40,669 nucleotides of DNA from Candidatus Woesearchaeota archaeon (GCA_017608525.1 JAFCFS010000002.1:1-40669); one strand, 5' to 3'. Shown: positions 18,919 through 28,083, counted from the first letter of the stretch. Notes: generated from the letters alone by a model not told the origin. Program-made: numbers and translations.

Positions 18919-21236
18919 AAAAATCACAAATATCGATTAATCTGGCTATAATTTTAGCAATTCTTATAATATTGGTGCTTTTTTCTCTATTCTTTTTTGT
19001 AGAGAGAAAAGTGGAAAAGACTTCGTTTAAAATTTTTAAGAAAACCGAAACGATTCCTCTTCTCGAGATTGAGGAACAGGAAGGATTTAATTTATTTAAC
19101 AATTTTGTGAAAGGCTTTGAAGAATGCTCTAAAGAAAGTAACTGTTTTTGCGATATTTATAAACTAAAATTTCCCAAAGATTATAAAATTTTTATAGAAA
19201 ATTCAAACGAGAGCATATTATTGCAATTGATTAATCCTGATGGAGAAGTATTGATTTCTGAAAAGATTGATGGTGTGAAAATAGGAAAACTACAAAAGGA
19301 TTTCTCTTGCTTAGAAACTGAAGCTGTTGAAGTATCTTCAGATGGAGAAGAACTCTACATTGATGGAATTTATAGGCTTGCAGGAAGATACGAATTGTTT
19401 AGATCTGGAAAGAACATCTGCTTTATAATAAACAAAACTGGAGTAAATTTTGAATCAGAAAAAAACTTTCCAAGATGCAAATATAAAATCAAAAAGAAAA
19501 GAGAAATTGCATCAAACTATTTAGAAAAAATATCCCAAATGTTTAAGAAGTGTGCGTTAAATAAAATAGACTGTATATGCAAAATTCCGAAAGAAGAAAT
19601 TCCGGAGGGCTACAAAATTATTTTAAGCAATTCTGAGGGAAAAACCGAATTGTCCCTATATGAAAAAAACAATCAAATAAAGAAAGAAGAAATAAATCTT
19701 GGTAATGTTTCTATTGAGAATGAAATAAGTGCAATTGCTGAAAATGCAGAGATTTGTATTTTGGGGAATGAGATCTATAAAAATTGTACAATTCCTTTAG
19801 AGGTTAAATACAACGAAACATACAATTTTCTCTTGTATGAAAAAAATCCAATTTTAATTATCGGTGAAAGAGGAGCAATTTCTTATAATGGAAAATTGCT
19901 AAATAAAGTAAAATTCCCGACTTGTAAAACAGGTGAAGAAAAAATTTACCATAATGGTTGGCCAACTTTGCCGTATAATGGAGCATATTTTATTGATGAA
20001 TGTTTTGGTTTTTATGGTGGAGAGTGTAATAAAGGAATAAAAATTTTGCAGAAAGAAGGTGAAAGTGTTTTTTCAACAGAAGATGGAATTGTTAAAGAAA
20101 TAGACGAGGAAGGAAGAAAAATTGTTATAAAACAAAAGAACGGCATAATTGCAATTTACGAAAATGTTCTTCCAGTAATCAAATTAAAAGAAAGAAACAC
20201 TGTAAAAAAAGGAGAGGAAATCGGGATTGTTGTTCCAAAGCTTAGTGAAGAAAAATCGTATTTGGAATATTCCATAATTTCTCCCTATTTTTCCAATATA
20301 AGCAACGAAAATGTTTGTACTGAAACAAGAGATGGAGCGTTTGTTTATGAAGATGGATTTTATTATGTTAACCCTATATGCTTCTTTGATCCAGAAATAA
20401 GGAAGGATTTAACTTTTTCTAAAAAATGTAGAGATATAGATTGTAGCCTATATGGAAATAAAAAAGAATATACGCCAAAACTTAGAATTTTAGTAATACC
20501 TGTAAATTGGAAGGGAAAATTTTCAGATTTTATTAGATTAGCTAACGACGCCTTAAACAAATTTATAAGCGTTTCTCCATTAAAAGATTGCCCAACAAAT
20601 CTTAAAAAAATAATTCCCTTTGAGAGAACGAATTATGGTAAAAACTGGAATAATGGCTATTGTAGGATTGAAAGCGAGAATAATTGCTTTAAAAATGCCT
20701 TGAGAAAAATTAAGGATTGTGCAGAAGAATTCAAAATGGCAACAGGAAAAGATTACGATTTTGTTATTGGATTAATAGATTCTAATATAGCACTTGCGCC
20801 CAGATGCAACTTTGGAGATAGGGGATGGACCATGCCTGGTTCAAAAGCCATATTCGTTGAAGCGTTTTACGAAAGTGATGTAATCCATGAACTTGGACAC
20901 AAATTTGGATTAGTTGACCAATATTGCGACTGCTCAAAGACAGAAAAAGCATTCCTTTGTGGAGTAGACGCTCTCCCAAATCCTTTAAGAAAAGAATTGG
21001 GTTGCGATCCCTCCAATTGCTGCGGAAAAAGTGAAAAAAGTTTCCCCTATATTAAGGGTTGCAAATGGTGCAGGGGAAATTTTGACATGTATGCTAAAGA
21101 TACAGATGGAGATCTAATACCTGACAGTGGAAATAGAACAGTTATGTCAAATTATCCGAATTCAAAAGCATTTAGCAAGGAGGAATACCAATGGTTGGAA
21201 CTTCAAAAAAAATTGCAATGTGTTCAGCAGAAATAG
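18915..21236 (+). CDS. Pilin-signal-anchored protein: two Cys-motif domains, degenerate LytM-like domain, metzincin-type protease domain
   Basis: MKKSQISINLAIILAILIILVLF; VFSTEDGIVKEIDEEGRKIVIKQKNGIIAIYENV...VKKGEEIGIVV...YLEYSI; DVIHELGHKFGLVDQYCDC. Confidence 0.75.
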   Translation: MKKSQISINLAIILAILIILVLFSLFFFVERKVEKTSFKIFKKTETIPLLEIEEQEGFNLFNNFVKGFEECSKESNCFCDIYKLKFPKDYKIFIENSNESILLQLINPDGEVLISEKIDGVKIGKLQKDFSCLETEAVEVSSDGEELYIDGIYRLAGRYELFRSGKNICFIINKTGVNFESEKNFPRCKYKIKKKREIASNYLEKISQMFKKCALNKIDCICKIPKEEIPEGYKIILSNSEGKTELSLYEKNNQIKKEEINLGNVSIENEISAIAENAEICILGNEIYKNCTIPLEVKYNETYNFLLYEKNPILIIGERGAISYNGKLLNKVKFPTCKTGEEKIYHNGWPTLPYNGAYFIDECFGFYGGECNKGIKILQKEGESVFSTEDGIVKEIDEEGRKIVIKQKNGIIAIYENVLPVIKLKERNTVKKGEEIGIVVPKLSEEKSYLEYSIISPYFSNISNENVCTETRDGAFVYEDGFYYVNPICFFDPEIRKDLTFSKKCRDIDCSLYGNKKEYTPKLRILVIPVNWKGKFSDFIRLANDALNKFISVSPLKDCPTNLKKIIPFERTNYGKNWNNGYCRIESENNCFKNALRKIKDCAEEFKMATGKDYDFVIGLIDSNIALAPRCNFGDRGWTMPGSKAIFVEAFYESDVIHELGHKFGLVDQYCDCSKTEKAFLCGVDALPNPLRKELGCDPSNCCGKSEKSFPYIKGCKWCRGNFDMYAKDTDGDLIPDSGNRTVMSNYPNSKAFSKEEYQWLELQKKLQCVQQK

Positions 21237-21895
21237 TATTTTTAGTCTTGCTCATCAACTTTGTATTTGGATTACAACCAATTTTAGAAATAGATATAGC
21301 AATAACCCCAGAAGACAAAGTAATTTATGATAACACAAGAATTACTTTCGGGAGTGAATCACAAATTGTATACAACCAAGGGAATTATAAAATTGTTATT
21401 TACGATGTTCTGGGAAAAGAAATTTTTTCAGCAAATTATCAGCCTTATTTTTTAATTCAATCCAATCCACCAATGAAAACAGATTATGCGGTAATTAATG
21501 AGAAGGTTGAATACAGAAAAAATATGTTTGTTTTGAAGATTCTACACAACGACAAACCAATTTATGTGAAGTATCTTGACTTTTGCAACGAAAATGGGGT
21601 TTGTGAGGACGGAGAAAACTATATATCATGTAAAGAGGATTGCCCACTAGATAAAAATGATGGCATGTGTATAAATGAAAAAGATTTTGTTTGTGATCCA
21701 GATTGTTTGAAGGGAGAAGACCCGGATTGTAACAATTGGCTTTTGAAACTTTCCTCTATAATTTTCTTTATATTTGTTATTCTTTTAATCTTTTCATTTA
21801 GAGCCCCAAGGAAATTCATTAAAAAAGAGATTAAAATAGCCACAGAAAGATTTAAATATGCTCTTAGCTTTTTTTATAAACGTGGCAAAAGATAA
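21191..21895 (+). CDS. Secreted/anchored protein with Cys-rich CxNGVCEDGE motif and C-terminal TM
   Basis: N-terminal signal peptide, FCNENGVCEDGENYISCKEDCPL...CDPDCLKGEDPDC, then a TM helix and basic tail. Confidence 0.7.
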   Translation: MVGTSKKIAMCSAEIVFLVLLINFVFGLQPILEIDIAITPEDKVIYDNTRITFGSESQIVYNQGNYKIVIYDVLGKEIFSANYQPYFLIQSNPPMKTDYAVINEKVEYRKNMFVLKILHNDKPIYVKYLDFCNENGVCEDGENYISCKEDCPLDKNDGMCINEKDFVCDPDCLKGEDPDCNNWLLKLSSIIFFIFVILLIFSFRAPRKFIKKEIKIATERFKYALSFFYKRGKR

Positions 21896-22388
21896 AAAAG
21901 ATAAAAGAGGTGCGGAAATTTCTATATCGATTTTGGTTGTGTTTGCTATAGCTCTAATTGTACTGGTTTTGGTTGCCCTCTTTTTTATGGGAAAAATGGA
22001 ATGGTTAATAGGGAAAAAAAGTGAAGTAACAAAAACTGTATTAAGTGAAGCTGAAAGAAGTTTGGCACTTGAGAAATGTAAGCTTTACTGTAAACTGGGG
22101 AATAAGGATGGCTATGAAAATCCAGGTTTCTCACAAAAAGTTATTGATGCAGGATTTACAAAATGCAGTGATTTTGACGAGTTGGGACCTTTTGAAGAGG
22201 AATGTTTGACTAAGGAATGCTATGGAACACCAAGTCCATGTGGAGAAAGGTCAGAAGCGGATTGTAAATTTGGTTGTAGTTGGGATGTAGATGCTGGAGA
22301 ATGCAAGGGAAGTCCATATGCATGCAGTAGTATGACAAATGAAGATGATTGCAGGGCAAATGGTTGTACTTGGGGTGTAAGAGGCTAG
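21858..22388 (+). CDS. Pilin-like protein with Cys/Trp-rich tail
   Basis: KDKRGAEISISILVVFAIALIVLVLVALFF class III-like segment; CKFGCSWDVDAGEC...CRANGCTWG tail. Confidence 0.7.
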   Translation: MLLAFFINVAKDKKDKRGAEISISILVVFAIALIVLVLVALFFMGKMEWLIGKKSEVTKTVLSEAERSLALEKCKLYCKLGNKDGYENPGFSQKVIDAGFTKCSDFDELGPFEEECLTKECYGTPSPCGERSEADCKFGCSWDVDAGECKGSPYACSSMTNEDDCRANGCTWGVRG

Positions 22389-22423
22389 AAAGTTTTATAT
22401 TGATGCAATTCTTTGTTCTAAAT

Positions 22424-22591
22424 ATGTATAAAAGAGGAGATATTTCAATAAGGTATGTTGTGTTGTTTGCTTTGGCAATAATTGTTTTGATTGTTGTGAT
22501 ACTTATTTTTCAAAGTGGCGCAAGTGATTTTGCAGCTAAAATTAAGAATTTGATTAAAGAAATATGGTCTTTAAAACCAAAAATAAAATGA
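22424..22591 (+). CDS. Minimal pilin-like protein (55 aa)
   Basis: MYKRGDISIRYVVLFALAIIVLIVVILIFQSGASDFAAKIKNLIKEIWSLKPKIK; TATA-like ttttatatt about 26 nt upstream; ATGA overlap with next gene. Confidence 0.65.
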   Translation: MYKRGDISIRYVVLFALAIIVLIVVILIFQSGASDFAAKIKNLIKEIWSLKPKIK

Positions 22592-24117
22592 AGGCCCAAA
22601 CAGAAAGCTATAGTTTTCTCATAGGACTCATAATTACAATACTTATATTTAGTGTATTTATTGTATGGTTTGTTAATTATACGCAAATGAAAACACCGCT
22701 GGAAGATTGTTTTAATTCTTTAGTAAATTTAACTGAGAATTTGGAAGATGGAAAATACTCCGAGGTCGTCTGCAAAATACCAAAAGGCTCATTTATATCC
22801 ATTAAGCCAAAAGTTGGCACGCCAGAAATTTGTAAGGAACAAGATTGTATTTGTATGTGCAAAAACTGTAAGGGAAAATTTACCATGTGCAAGTCTTTTA
22901 AAGATATAAAGTTTTCAACATGGTATAAGATCAGAGAAGGGAATTACGTATTAAGGGTAGAGAAGCACGGAAATATTGTAGCGATATGCGAATCAAAAGG
23001 TGAACCATGCTTGTTTGAGGAAAGAGAAAAAGCTATTTCTGTTTTTGATCAATTTGTTGAGAAAATAGAAATGTGCTTAAAAACTAAAAAGTCTGATTGT
23101 CTTTGTGAAAAAATAAACATTGGAGAACTCCCAAAATACTACAGTATTCTTCTTTTCAAGAAAGAATATCCGACAATGACTCTTGCTTTAACATATGTTG
23201 ATCCACAAACCCAGAAATATATTATAATTGATGAAAAAGAATTTGTAGGGCAACCATACTTCTTAGAATACAATTATGAAAAGAAAGAATTCGAAGAAAA
23301 AGCTCCAATTACAGGTATAGTGATTGAAGACAAAGGAACTATGAGGGCAGTTGATCTTTCAATAGAGGACTTTAAAGTTAATGGAGAAGTACAACCGTTT
23401 AAGACAAAGGATGGACTTGGATTCGTTAAAAAGGATAAAGTTTTTGATTTTGAGCGAATAAAACTTGATAAAAATTATTGTTCAGAAATGGAATTTGATG
23501 AAATCGGATTTATAGATCTCGGAACATTTAGTGAAAAAACCAATCTTTATTATTTAATTGAGGGATTGGATAAAAATTTAAATAAATTCGTAAAAGTGAT
23601 TAAAACACCAAAGGAAGAGTTGGCTATAAATGATGAGTTACAAATTTTCAAAAGGCGAGCAAGGTGGTTCAGAAAATTACAAAAAAAATTGGGGAATGAA
23701 TTTGAAGATAAATTATTTATTATCTCATTTAGCGCAAATTTTCACGAGAGCCAAGAGAAAAGTTTAAACACAACCATATTTTATTTGAAAAATTCTATCC
23801 TGGGAAAAAAGTTTGCAGAAACGCTTTCAAATTACATAAAAGGTTCTGTAAAAGAGCTTATGGGGGAAGAGGACCAAAACAAATTTTTTATCACGTGCAA
23901 CGAAAAAGAATACCCAATTGTTGACGAACTTAACTCTTATTCCAAGCTTCCAGTTTGCGAGAATAAAAATGAAATCCAAGCAGTATTCGTAGTTCTAGAT
24001 ATTTATGGCTATGCCCAACATGAACTTGAAGATCTATATAAAGAAAACGCTCTTAAAATTGCAAATGGTGTTGAAGAATATTTGAAAGAAAAAACTAAAA
24101 TAGAAAAATTATTTTGA
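22588..24117 (+). CDS. Pilin-signal-anchored protein with Cys-motif domain and degenerate amidase_3-like C-terminus
   Basis: MKAQTESYSFLIGLIITILIFSVFIVWF; EMCLKTKKSDCLC..P..Y.I; KLFIISFSANFHES...TTIFYLKNSILGKKFAETLSNYI...ENALKIANGVEEYL. Confidence 0.6.
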   Translation: MKAQTESYSFLIGLIITILIFSVFIVWFVNYTQMKTPLEDCFNSLVNLTENLEDGKYSEVVCKIPKGSFISIKPKVGTPEICKEQDCICMCKNCKGKFTMCKSFKDIKFSTWYKIREGNYVLRVEKHGNIVAICESKGEPCLFEEREKAISVFDQFVEKIEMCLKTKKSDCLCEKINIGELPKYYSILLFKKEYPTMTLALTYVDPQTQKYIIIDEKEFVGQPYFLEYNYEKKEFEEKAPITGIVIEDKGTMRAVDLSIEDFKVNGEVQPFKTKDGLGFVKKDKVFDFERIKLDKNYCSEMEFDEIGFIDLGTFSEKTNLYYLIEGLDKNLNKFVKVIKTPKEELAINDELQIFKRRARWFRKLQKKLGNEFEDKLFIISFSANFHESQEKSLNTTIFYLKNSILGKKFAETLSNYIKGSVKELMGEEDQNKFFITCNEKEYPIVDELNSYSKLPVCENKNEIQAVFVVLDIYGYAQHELEDLYKENALKIANGVEEYLKEKTKIEKLF

Positions 24118-24188
24118 AATTTCACAGATTTAATCCATATTTTAGCTTATAGTAAAATTTTATATAATTTGGTTCATTCCTAATTATT

Positions 24189-24545
24189 ATGAATAAAAAG
24201 AGTCAAGCAGAGGTATGGGAACTGACTCTCTTATTTGAAGTTATTATAGGAATTGTCGTTGCATTTTTTCTCCTTTATTATTCCACAACATTTAATGTAC
24301 TTTCCGGATATAATGTTGCATATGCTGAAAAGGATATATCTTTTCTAACAGAAGCCGCCCTTTCTTCCCCGAACGACGTTAAGATAGAGTACCCCTTAAG
24401 TGAAGATTATTCAGTTTCAATTGGCGAAAATATAAGCGTAACACATAAGGAGGGATTTTTACCAAAAGATCTTTTTAATAGGAAATCTGTCCTTATAATC
24501 CAGAAGAAAGGAGAAAAATTATTTTTTAGAAGAGAAGAAAAATGA
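24189..24545 (+). CDS. Pilin-like protein
   Basis: MNKKSQAEVWELTLLFEVIIGIVVAFFLLYYS; class III-like KKSQ motif; TATA-rich upstream gap. Confidence 0.65.
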   Translation: MNKKSQAEVWELTLLFEVIIGIVVAFFLLYYSTTFNVLSGYNVAYAEKDISFLTEAALSSPNDVKIEYPLSEDYSVSIGENISVTHKEGFLPKDLFNRKSVLIIQKKGEKLFFRREEK

Positions 24546-24976
24546 AAAACGCACAATACGATTTAAGGAAGGCATTCTATTATGTTATTGTAGTTATAAT
24601 AATAGCCATAATTTTTTTTGTTACGGTAGGCGTTTACCATAGATACCAGGCCAAGGTTGTTGAGAAAGTTAAAAATTTAGAAAATGAAATGATAGTTTTT
24701 GAGCTCATTACTTCTCCTCACTGTTTAGCCTATTACGATAGTGAAATTAGAAGAACTTATCCGTCTATTATAGATATGAATAAATTCGACGAAAAAATCT
24801 TCAAGGAAAATTGTATGAAATACATAAAAAAACCATTCGAAGTTAAAATTGGTGAAAAGACTTTGAAATTTGGGAAGTTAACTGATGGTACCACAATAGA
24901 GAAGTATTTTTTTGTTAAAGAAGGGGAAGAAACAAAGTTAAGAAAGGTTGTTTTTAGAATAGAAAATGAAAAATAA
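24542..24976 (+). CDS. N-terminally anchored pilin-locus protein
   Basis: MKNAQYDLRKAFYYVIVVIIIAIIFFVTVGVYH; ATGA overlap. Confidence 0.6.
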   Translation: MKNAQYDLRKAFYYVIVVIIIAIIFFVTVGVYHRYQAKVVEKVKNLENEMIVFELITSPHCLAYYDSEIRRTYPSIIDMNKFDEKIFKENCMKYIKKPFEVKIGEKTLKFGKLTDGTTIEKYFFVKEGEETKLRKVVFRIENEK

Positions 24977-25499
24977 AAAAGGGCAAATAGAGGACGTCTT
25001 TGCAGATCTTTTTCCTGCAATGCTTATAATAACAATAGCCCTTTTTATTATTAGTACAGGGAATACTATAAGCAGAGACAAAATTGAAATGGAAATTGAA
25101 GGAACAAACGAATATCCTGTAAAAGTTGATATGCTTACTTTGCTAAGATCTAAAATTAAATTCGAAAACTATGAAGGAACTTTTGCTGAAGCATTAAATG
25201 AAATACTCTTCAATAAAACTAAATTTGTAGGAGAACTTTACACCTATCCCGAAGCAAGATATTGTACCCAAGAAACTAGAAATTTTATTGATAAATTTTT
25301 TTCGGATAAAAAATGGATTATTGAGGCCTATGGCGAATCTGGCGAAAATTTATTTATGTGTACAAGTTATGACTTTGAAGAAAAGCTTCTATACAAAGGG
25401 AAAAAGAAAATAGAGGGGATTATAAAATCTGAAATTAAAATACCAACAAAAAACCCTGACGAAACGATAACAATTGTATTTAGAGGTGTAAGAAGATGA
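24966..25499 (+). CDS. Pilin-like protein
   Basis: MKNKKGQIEDVFADLFPAMLIITIALFI; KKGQ class III-like motif. Confidence 0.65.
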   Translation: MKNKKGQIEDVFADLFPAMLIITIALFIISTGNTISRDKIEMEIEGTNEYPVKVDMLTLLRSKIKFENYEGTFAEALNEILFNKTKFVGELYTYPEARYCTQETRNFIDKFFSDKKWIIEAYGESGENLFMCTSYDFEEKLLYKGKKKIEGIIKSEIKIPTKNPDETITIVFRGVRR

Positions 25500-25924
25500 A
25501 AAGGAAATCAACAGTAATATTATTAATAGTTTCTTTTGCTTTTTTAACATCAATGATAATATTTTACTCTACTGCAAATATGCAAATACCTGGAGGGAAA
25601 GAAAAAAAGCATGTTGGAGTTAAAGGGATAGAGGTATTCAAGAGCTATTACCGAGGGGAGGAAATTCTCTATTTTTTAGATTTGGCAGCAAAATATTCTT
25701 ATAACAAAGCAAAAAAATCTGAAAATATTGAAGAAATATTCGAAAATGAGCTATCAAAATACTTAAAAAAAATGAACGAGATTTACGGAACGGATCTAAA
25801 AATAGACGATTTCGATATAGAATTCAAAAAAAATGAAACGATAGGAATCTGCTTAAAAAAAATAACAATATATACTCAGAATTCCGAATATTCTTTTGTT
25901 CCAAATTTTAAAGTAGTGGGATAA
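25496..25924 (+). CDS. N-terminally anchored pilin-locus protein
   Basis: MKRKSTVILLIVSFAFLTSMIIFYSTAN; ATGA overlap. Confidence 0.6.
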   Translation: MKRKSTVILLIVSFAFLTSMIIFYSTANMQIPGGKEKKHVGVKGIEVFKSYYRGEEILYFLDLAAKYSYNKAKKSENIEEIFENELSKYLKKMNEIYGTDLKIDDFDIEFKKNETIGICLKKITIYTQNSEYSFVPNFKVVG

Positions 25925-26133
25925 ACAACAAAATCCTTCTTATTTTCTATAGATTTAATAGATTTTGAACAAATTGAAAAAAGTGCACCAATCAAAATTG
26001 CAGTTAATGCTACCTTTAAGTATTTTCCGATTTTCTTTTCCCTTCTTTTATAATAGAGAAAAACTTCTTCAGCAACTTCGGTATGTTCCTCTATCCTTTC
26101 AATTTCTTTTTTTACCAATTCAGAAAGAGACAT
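25876..26133 (-). CDS. Small protein with one TM helix, unknown
   Basis: Start ATG 26133 (MSLSELVKKEIERIEEH...) preferred over the longer track start; convergent 49-nt overlap with the pilin operon end. Confidence 0.5.
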   Translation of the reverse strand: MSLSELVKKEIERIEEHTEVAEEVFLYYKRREKKIGKYLKVALTAILIGALFSICSKSIKSIENKKDFVVYPTTLKFGTKEYSEF

Positions 26134-26923
26134 CCTTCCACACCTCAAATTTTTTCTTTAAACACTTAAATTGTTCAATACATTTTTCTACCTGTTTTGA
26201 ATAAACCGCCCTCGAAAATTCCCTTTCTATTTTTTCTCTTTCCTTCTGCAATTTTTCTATTTTCCCAAAGGAGCATTCCTCTATTTTCTTCTGAAGTCCA
26301 GAAATTTTCATAGCTAAATTACATAAAGGCCCAATTAAATTTATATTTCCGTTGTAAAGATTGTTGCACTTGTCAAAGTCTTTATATAAACTAAAATATA
26401 TTTTGTTTAATTTTTCAACGCTTTCTTTTGTTGGCTCATTCGAGAATATTTCACTAACCGCAAATTCTTTTGAGGAAATCCTTTTTCTCAGTATAGACAA
26501 TTCTTTCTTAGATTCTTTAACATCTTTTTTGTTTTTTAAAAAGAGCTCTATTTTCTCCATTAGCCTTTCAACTTTTTTAAGTCCTTTATTGTATTTTAGC
26601 AAGATGAATTTATTTTTCAAATCAGAAAGCCGGCAATAATACTTAAGGAACCTCTTCTCTTTAAAAAATATTATTCTTTCAACCTTCTTTTTTATTGTTT
26701 TATATTCATTTTCAAGTTTAATAATCTCTTCGTTTAGCTTTCTTTCTATTAAGTTATAAACTTCTTTTAAGAGTTCTTCATTTTTGCATCTCTCTTTCAA
26801 AAGCATGTCTTTTAATTCAAGGTAATCTTCTATGTCCTCATCTTCGAGTTTCTTTTTTGTTAGTATCTTTGCTTTTAGTTTTTGTATTTCTCCTTCTTTT
26901 AATATTTCTTCCAGACTTTCCAT
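26120..26923 (-). CDS. Coiled-coil protein, unknown
   Basis: 267-aa Lys/Glu-rich ORF. Confidence 0.55.
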   Translation of the reverse strand: MESLEEILKEGEIQKLKAKILTKKKLEDEDIEDYLELKDMLLKERCKNEELLKEVYNLIERKLNEEIIKLENEYKTIKKKVERIIFFKEKRFLKYYCRLSDLKNKFILLKYNKGLKKVERLMEKIELFLKNKKDVKESKKELSILRKRISSKEFAVSEIFSNEPTKESVEKLNKIYFSLYKDFDKCNNLYNGNINLIGPLCNLAMKISGLQKKIEECSFGKIEKLQKEREKIEREFSRAVYSKQVEKCIEQFKCLKKKFEVWKDVSF

Positions 26924-27251
26924 TGTTGAGCCCCCTTAAGTATTTTAGTATCAGTTTGTATTCTTTCCTTTTGTATTCCTTTATGTAACGATTTCTTTTT
27001 ACTATATTTAAAAGTAGAATAAGGTCTTCCCTTCTTTCTTCAACTTTCCCAAGGTAGTTGTAATAGATTGAAAAAATCTTAATTCTCTCTTCCCATTTCC
27101 ATACTCTTTTAAACCCCAAATAATAGTCGCCAGCAAGAACTCTGGCAGCATCACAAATTAATCTATCAAAGATATCTCCATTTGCTTTTTCATTGTAAAA
27201 ATTTCTAATGCTGTTTTTATAAGAGTTTTCTAAAAGGTTGTCCAAGCACAT
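26838..27251 (-). CDS. Unknown protein, long out-of-frame overlap with downstream gene
   Basis: 137-aa ORF MCLDNLLENSYKNS...; last ~28 codons overlap the next ORF. Confidence 0.5.
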   Translation of the reverse strand: MCLDNLLENSYKNSIRNFYNEKANGDIFDRLICDAARVLAGDYYLGFKRVWKWEERIKIFSIYYNYLGKVEERREDLILLLNIVKRNRYIKEYKRKEYKLILKYLRGLNNGKSGRNIKRRRNTKTKSKDTNKKETRR

Positions 27252-27308
27252 AAAAAAACTCTGGCAAATTTTATTTATTACAATTCCCCATAGTTTTTCG
27301 AAAAATTT

Positions 27309-28037
27309 TCAGAAGAAAGAAACGCCTAAAAATTCTTGGAGCTTTGATTTCCTAAATACTTCAGCATAGGGAGGAAGCCTTTTCTTTTTCCCATAACCGC
27401 CAATTCCTTGTTCAGCAACGATAACGCTTCTGAGAGCACTAAGTGATTTCGCAGCAACATCGTACCTGTTCCTTTTTATTTGTGATTTATGGGCCAATAT
27501 AGCTTTAAGCTTTTTTTCCATAATACTCTCTGGAAAATAAAAAGAAAGATTGTATTCGTTATTTGCAAACAATCTCCATAAGCTTTCGTATTCCCATAGA
27601 TCTATATTTCCTCTATAATTTTGAAGAGCCCTTTTTAAAATTTCGACGGAAGTTTTATGTGTTGGATGAAGATCTTTTCTGTGCGGTAAAATGATTATTT
27701 TTGGCTTAATTTTCGACAATTCATCAGAGACCTTTTTTACATCACGGATTGAAAAAATTCCCCTGTCATAAAAATCTAATCTTAAAAATAGTTGATTTAC
27801 TTTCAAAATTTTACACTCCTCCATGCACTCTTTTTCACGTATTTTTATTTTTTCAATTTTTGGCTTATTTCCTTCAACACCCCTATATCCAGTTGTCATA
27901 ACAAAATTGTATACCTTATTTTTTTCTGAAAGAATCGATATTGTTCCACCAACAGAAATAGCCATATCATCTGGATGCGGAGAGATAACAACAATCTTCT
28001 TCCTTTTTGGAGCGTTTTCTTTAAAAAATATTTTCAT
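27309..28037 (-). CDS. PIG-L/LmbE-family deacetylase
   Basis: VVISPHPDDMAISVGGTISIL; LPHRKDLHPTH. Confidence 0.9.
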   Translation of the reverse strand: MKIFFKENAPKRKKIVVISPHPDDMAISVGGTISILSEKNKVYNFVMTTGYRGVEGNKPKIEKIKIREKECMEECKILKVNQLFLRLDFYDRGIFSIRDVKKVSDELSKIKPKIIILPHRKDLHPTHKTSVEILKRALQNYRGNIDLWEYESLWRLFANNEYNLSFYFPESIMEKKLKAILAHKSQIKRNRYDVAAKSLSALRSVIVAEQGIGGYGKKKRLPPYAEVFRKSKLQEFLGVSFF

Positions 28038-28083
28038 ACTTTTTAATAGTCTTTCTTTGTTTATATTCCTTTTTGAAATTTAG

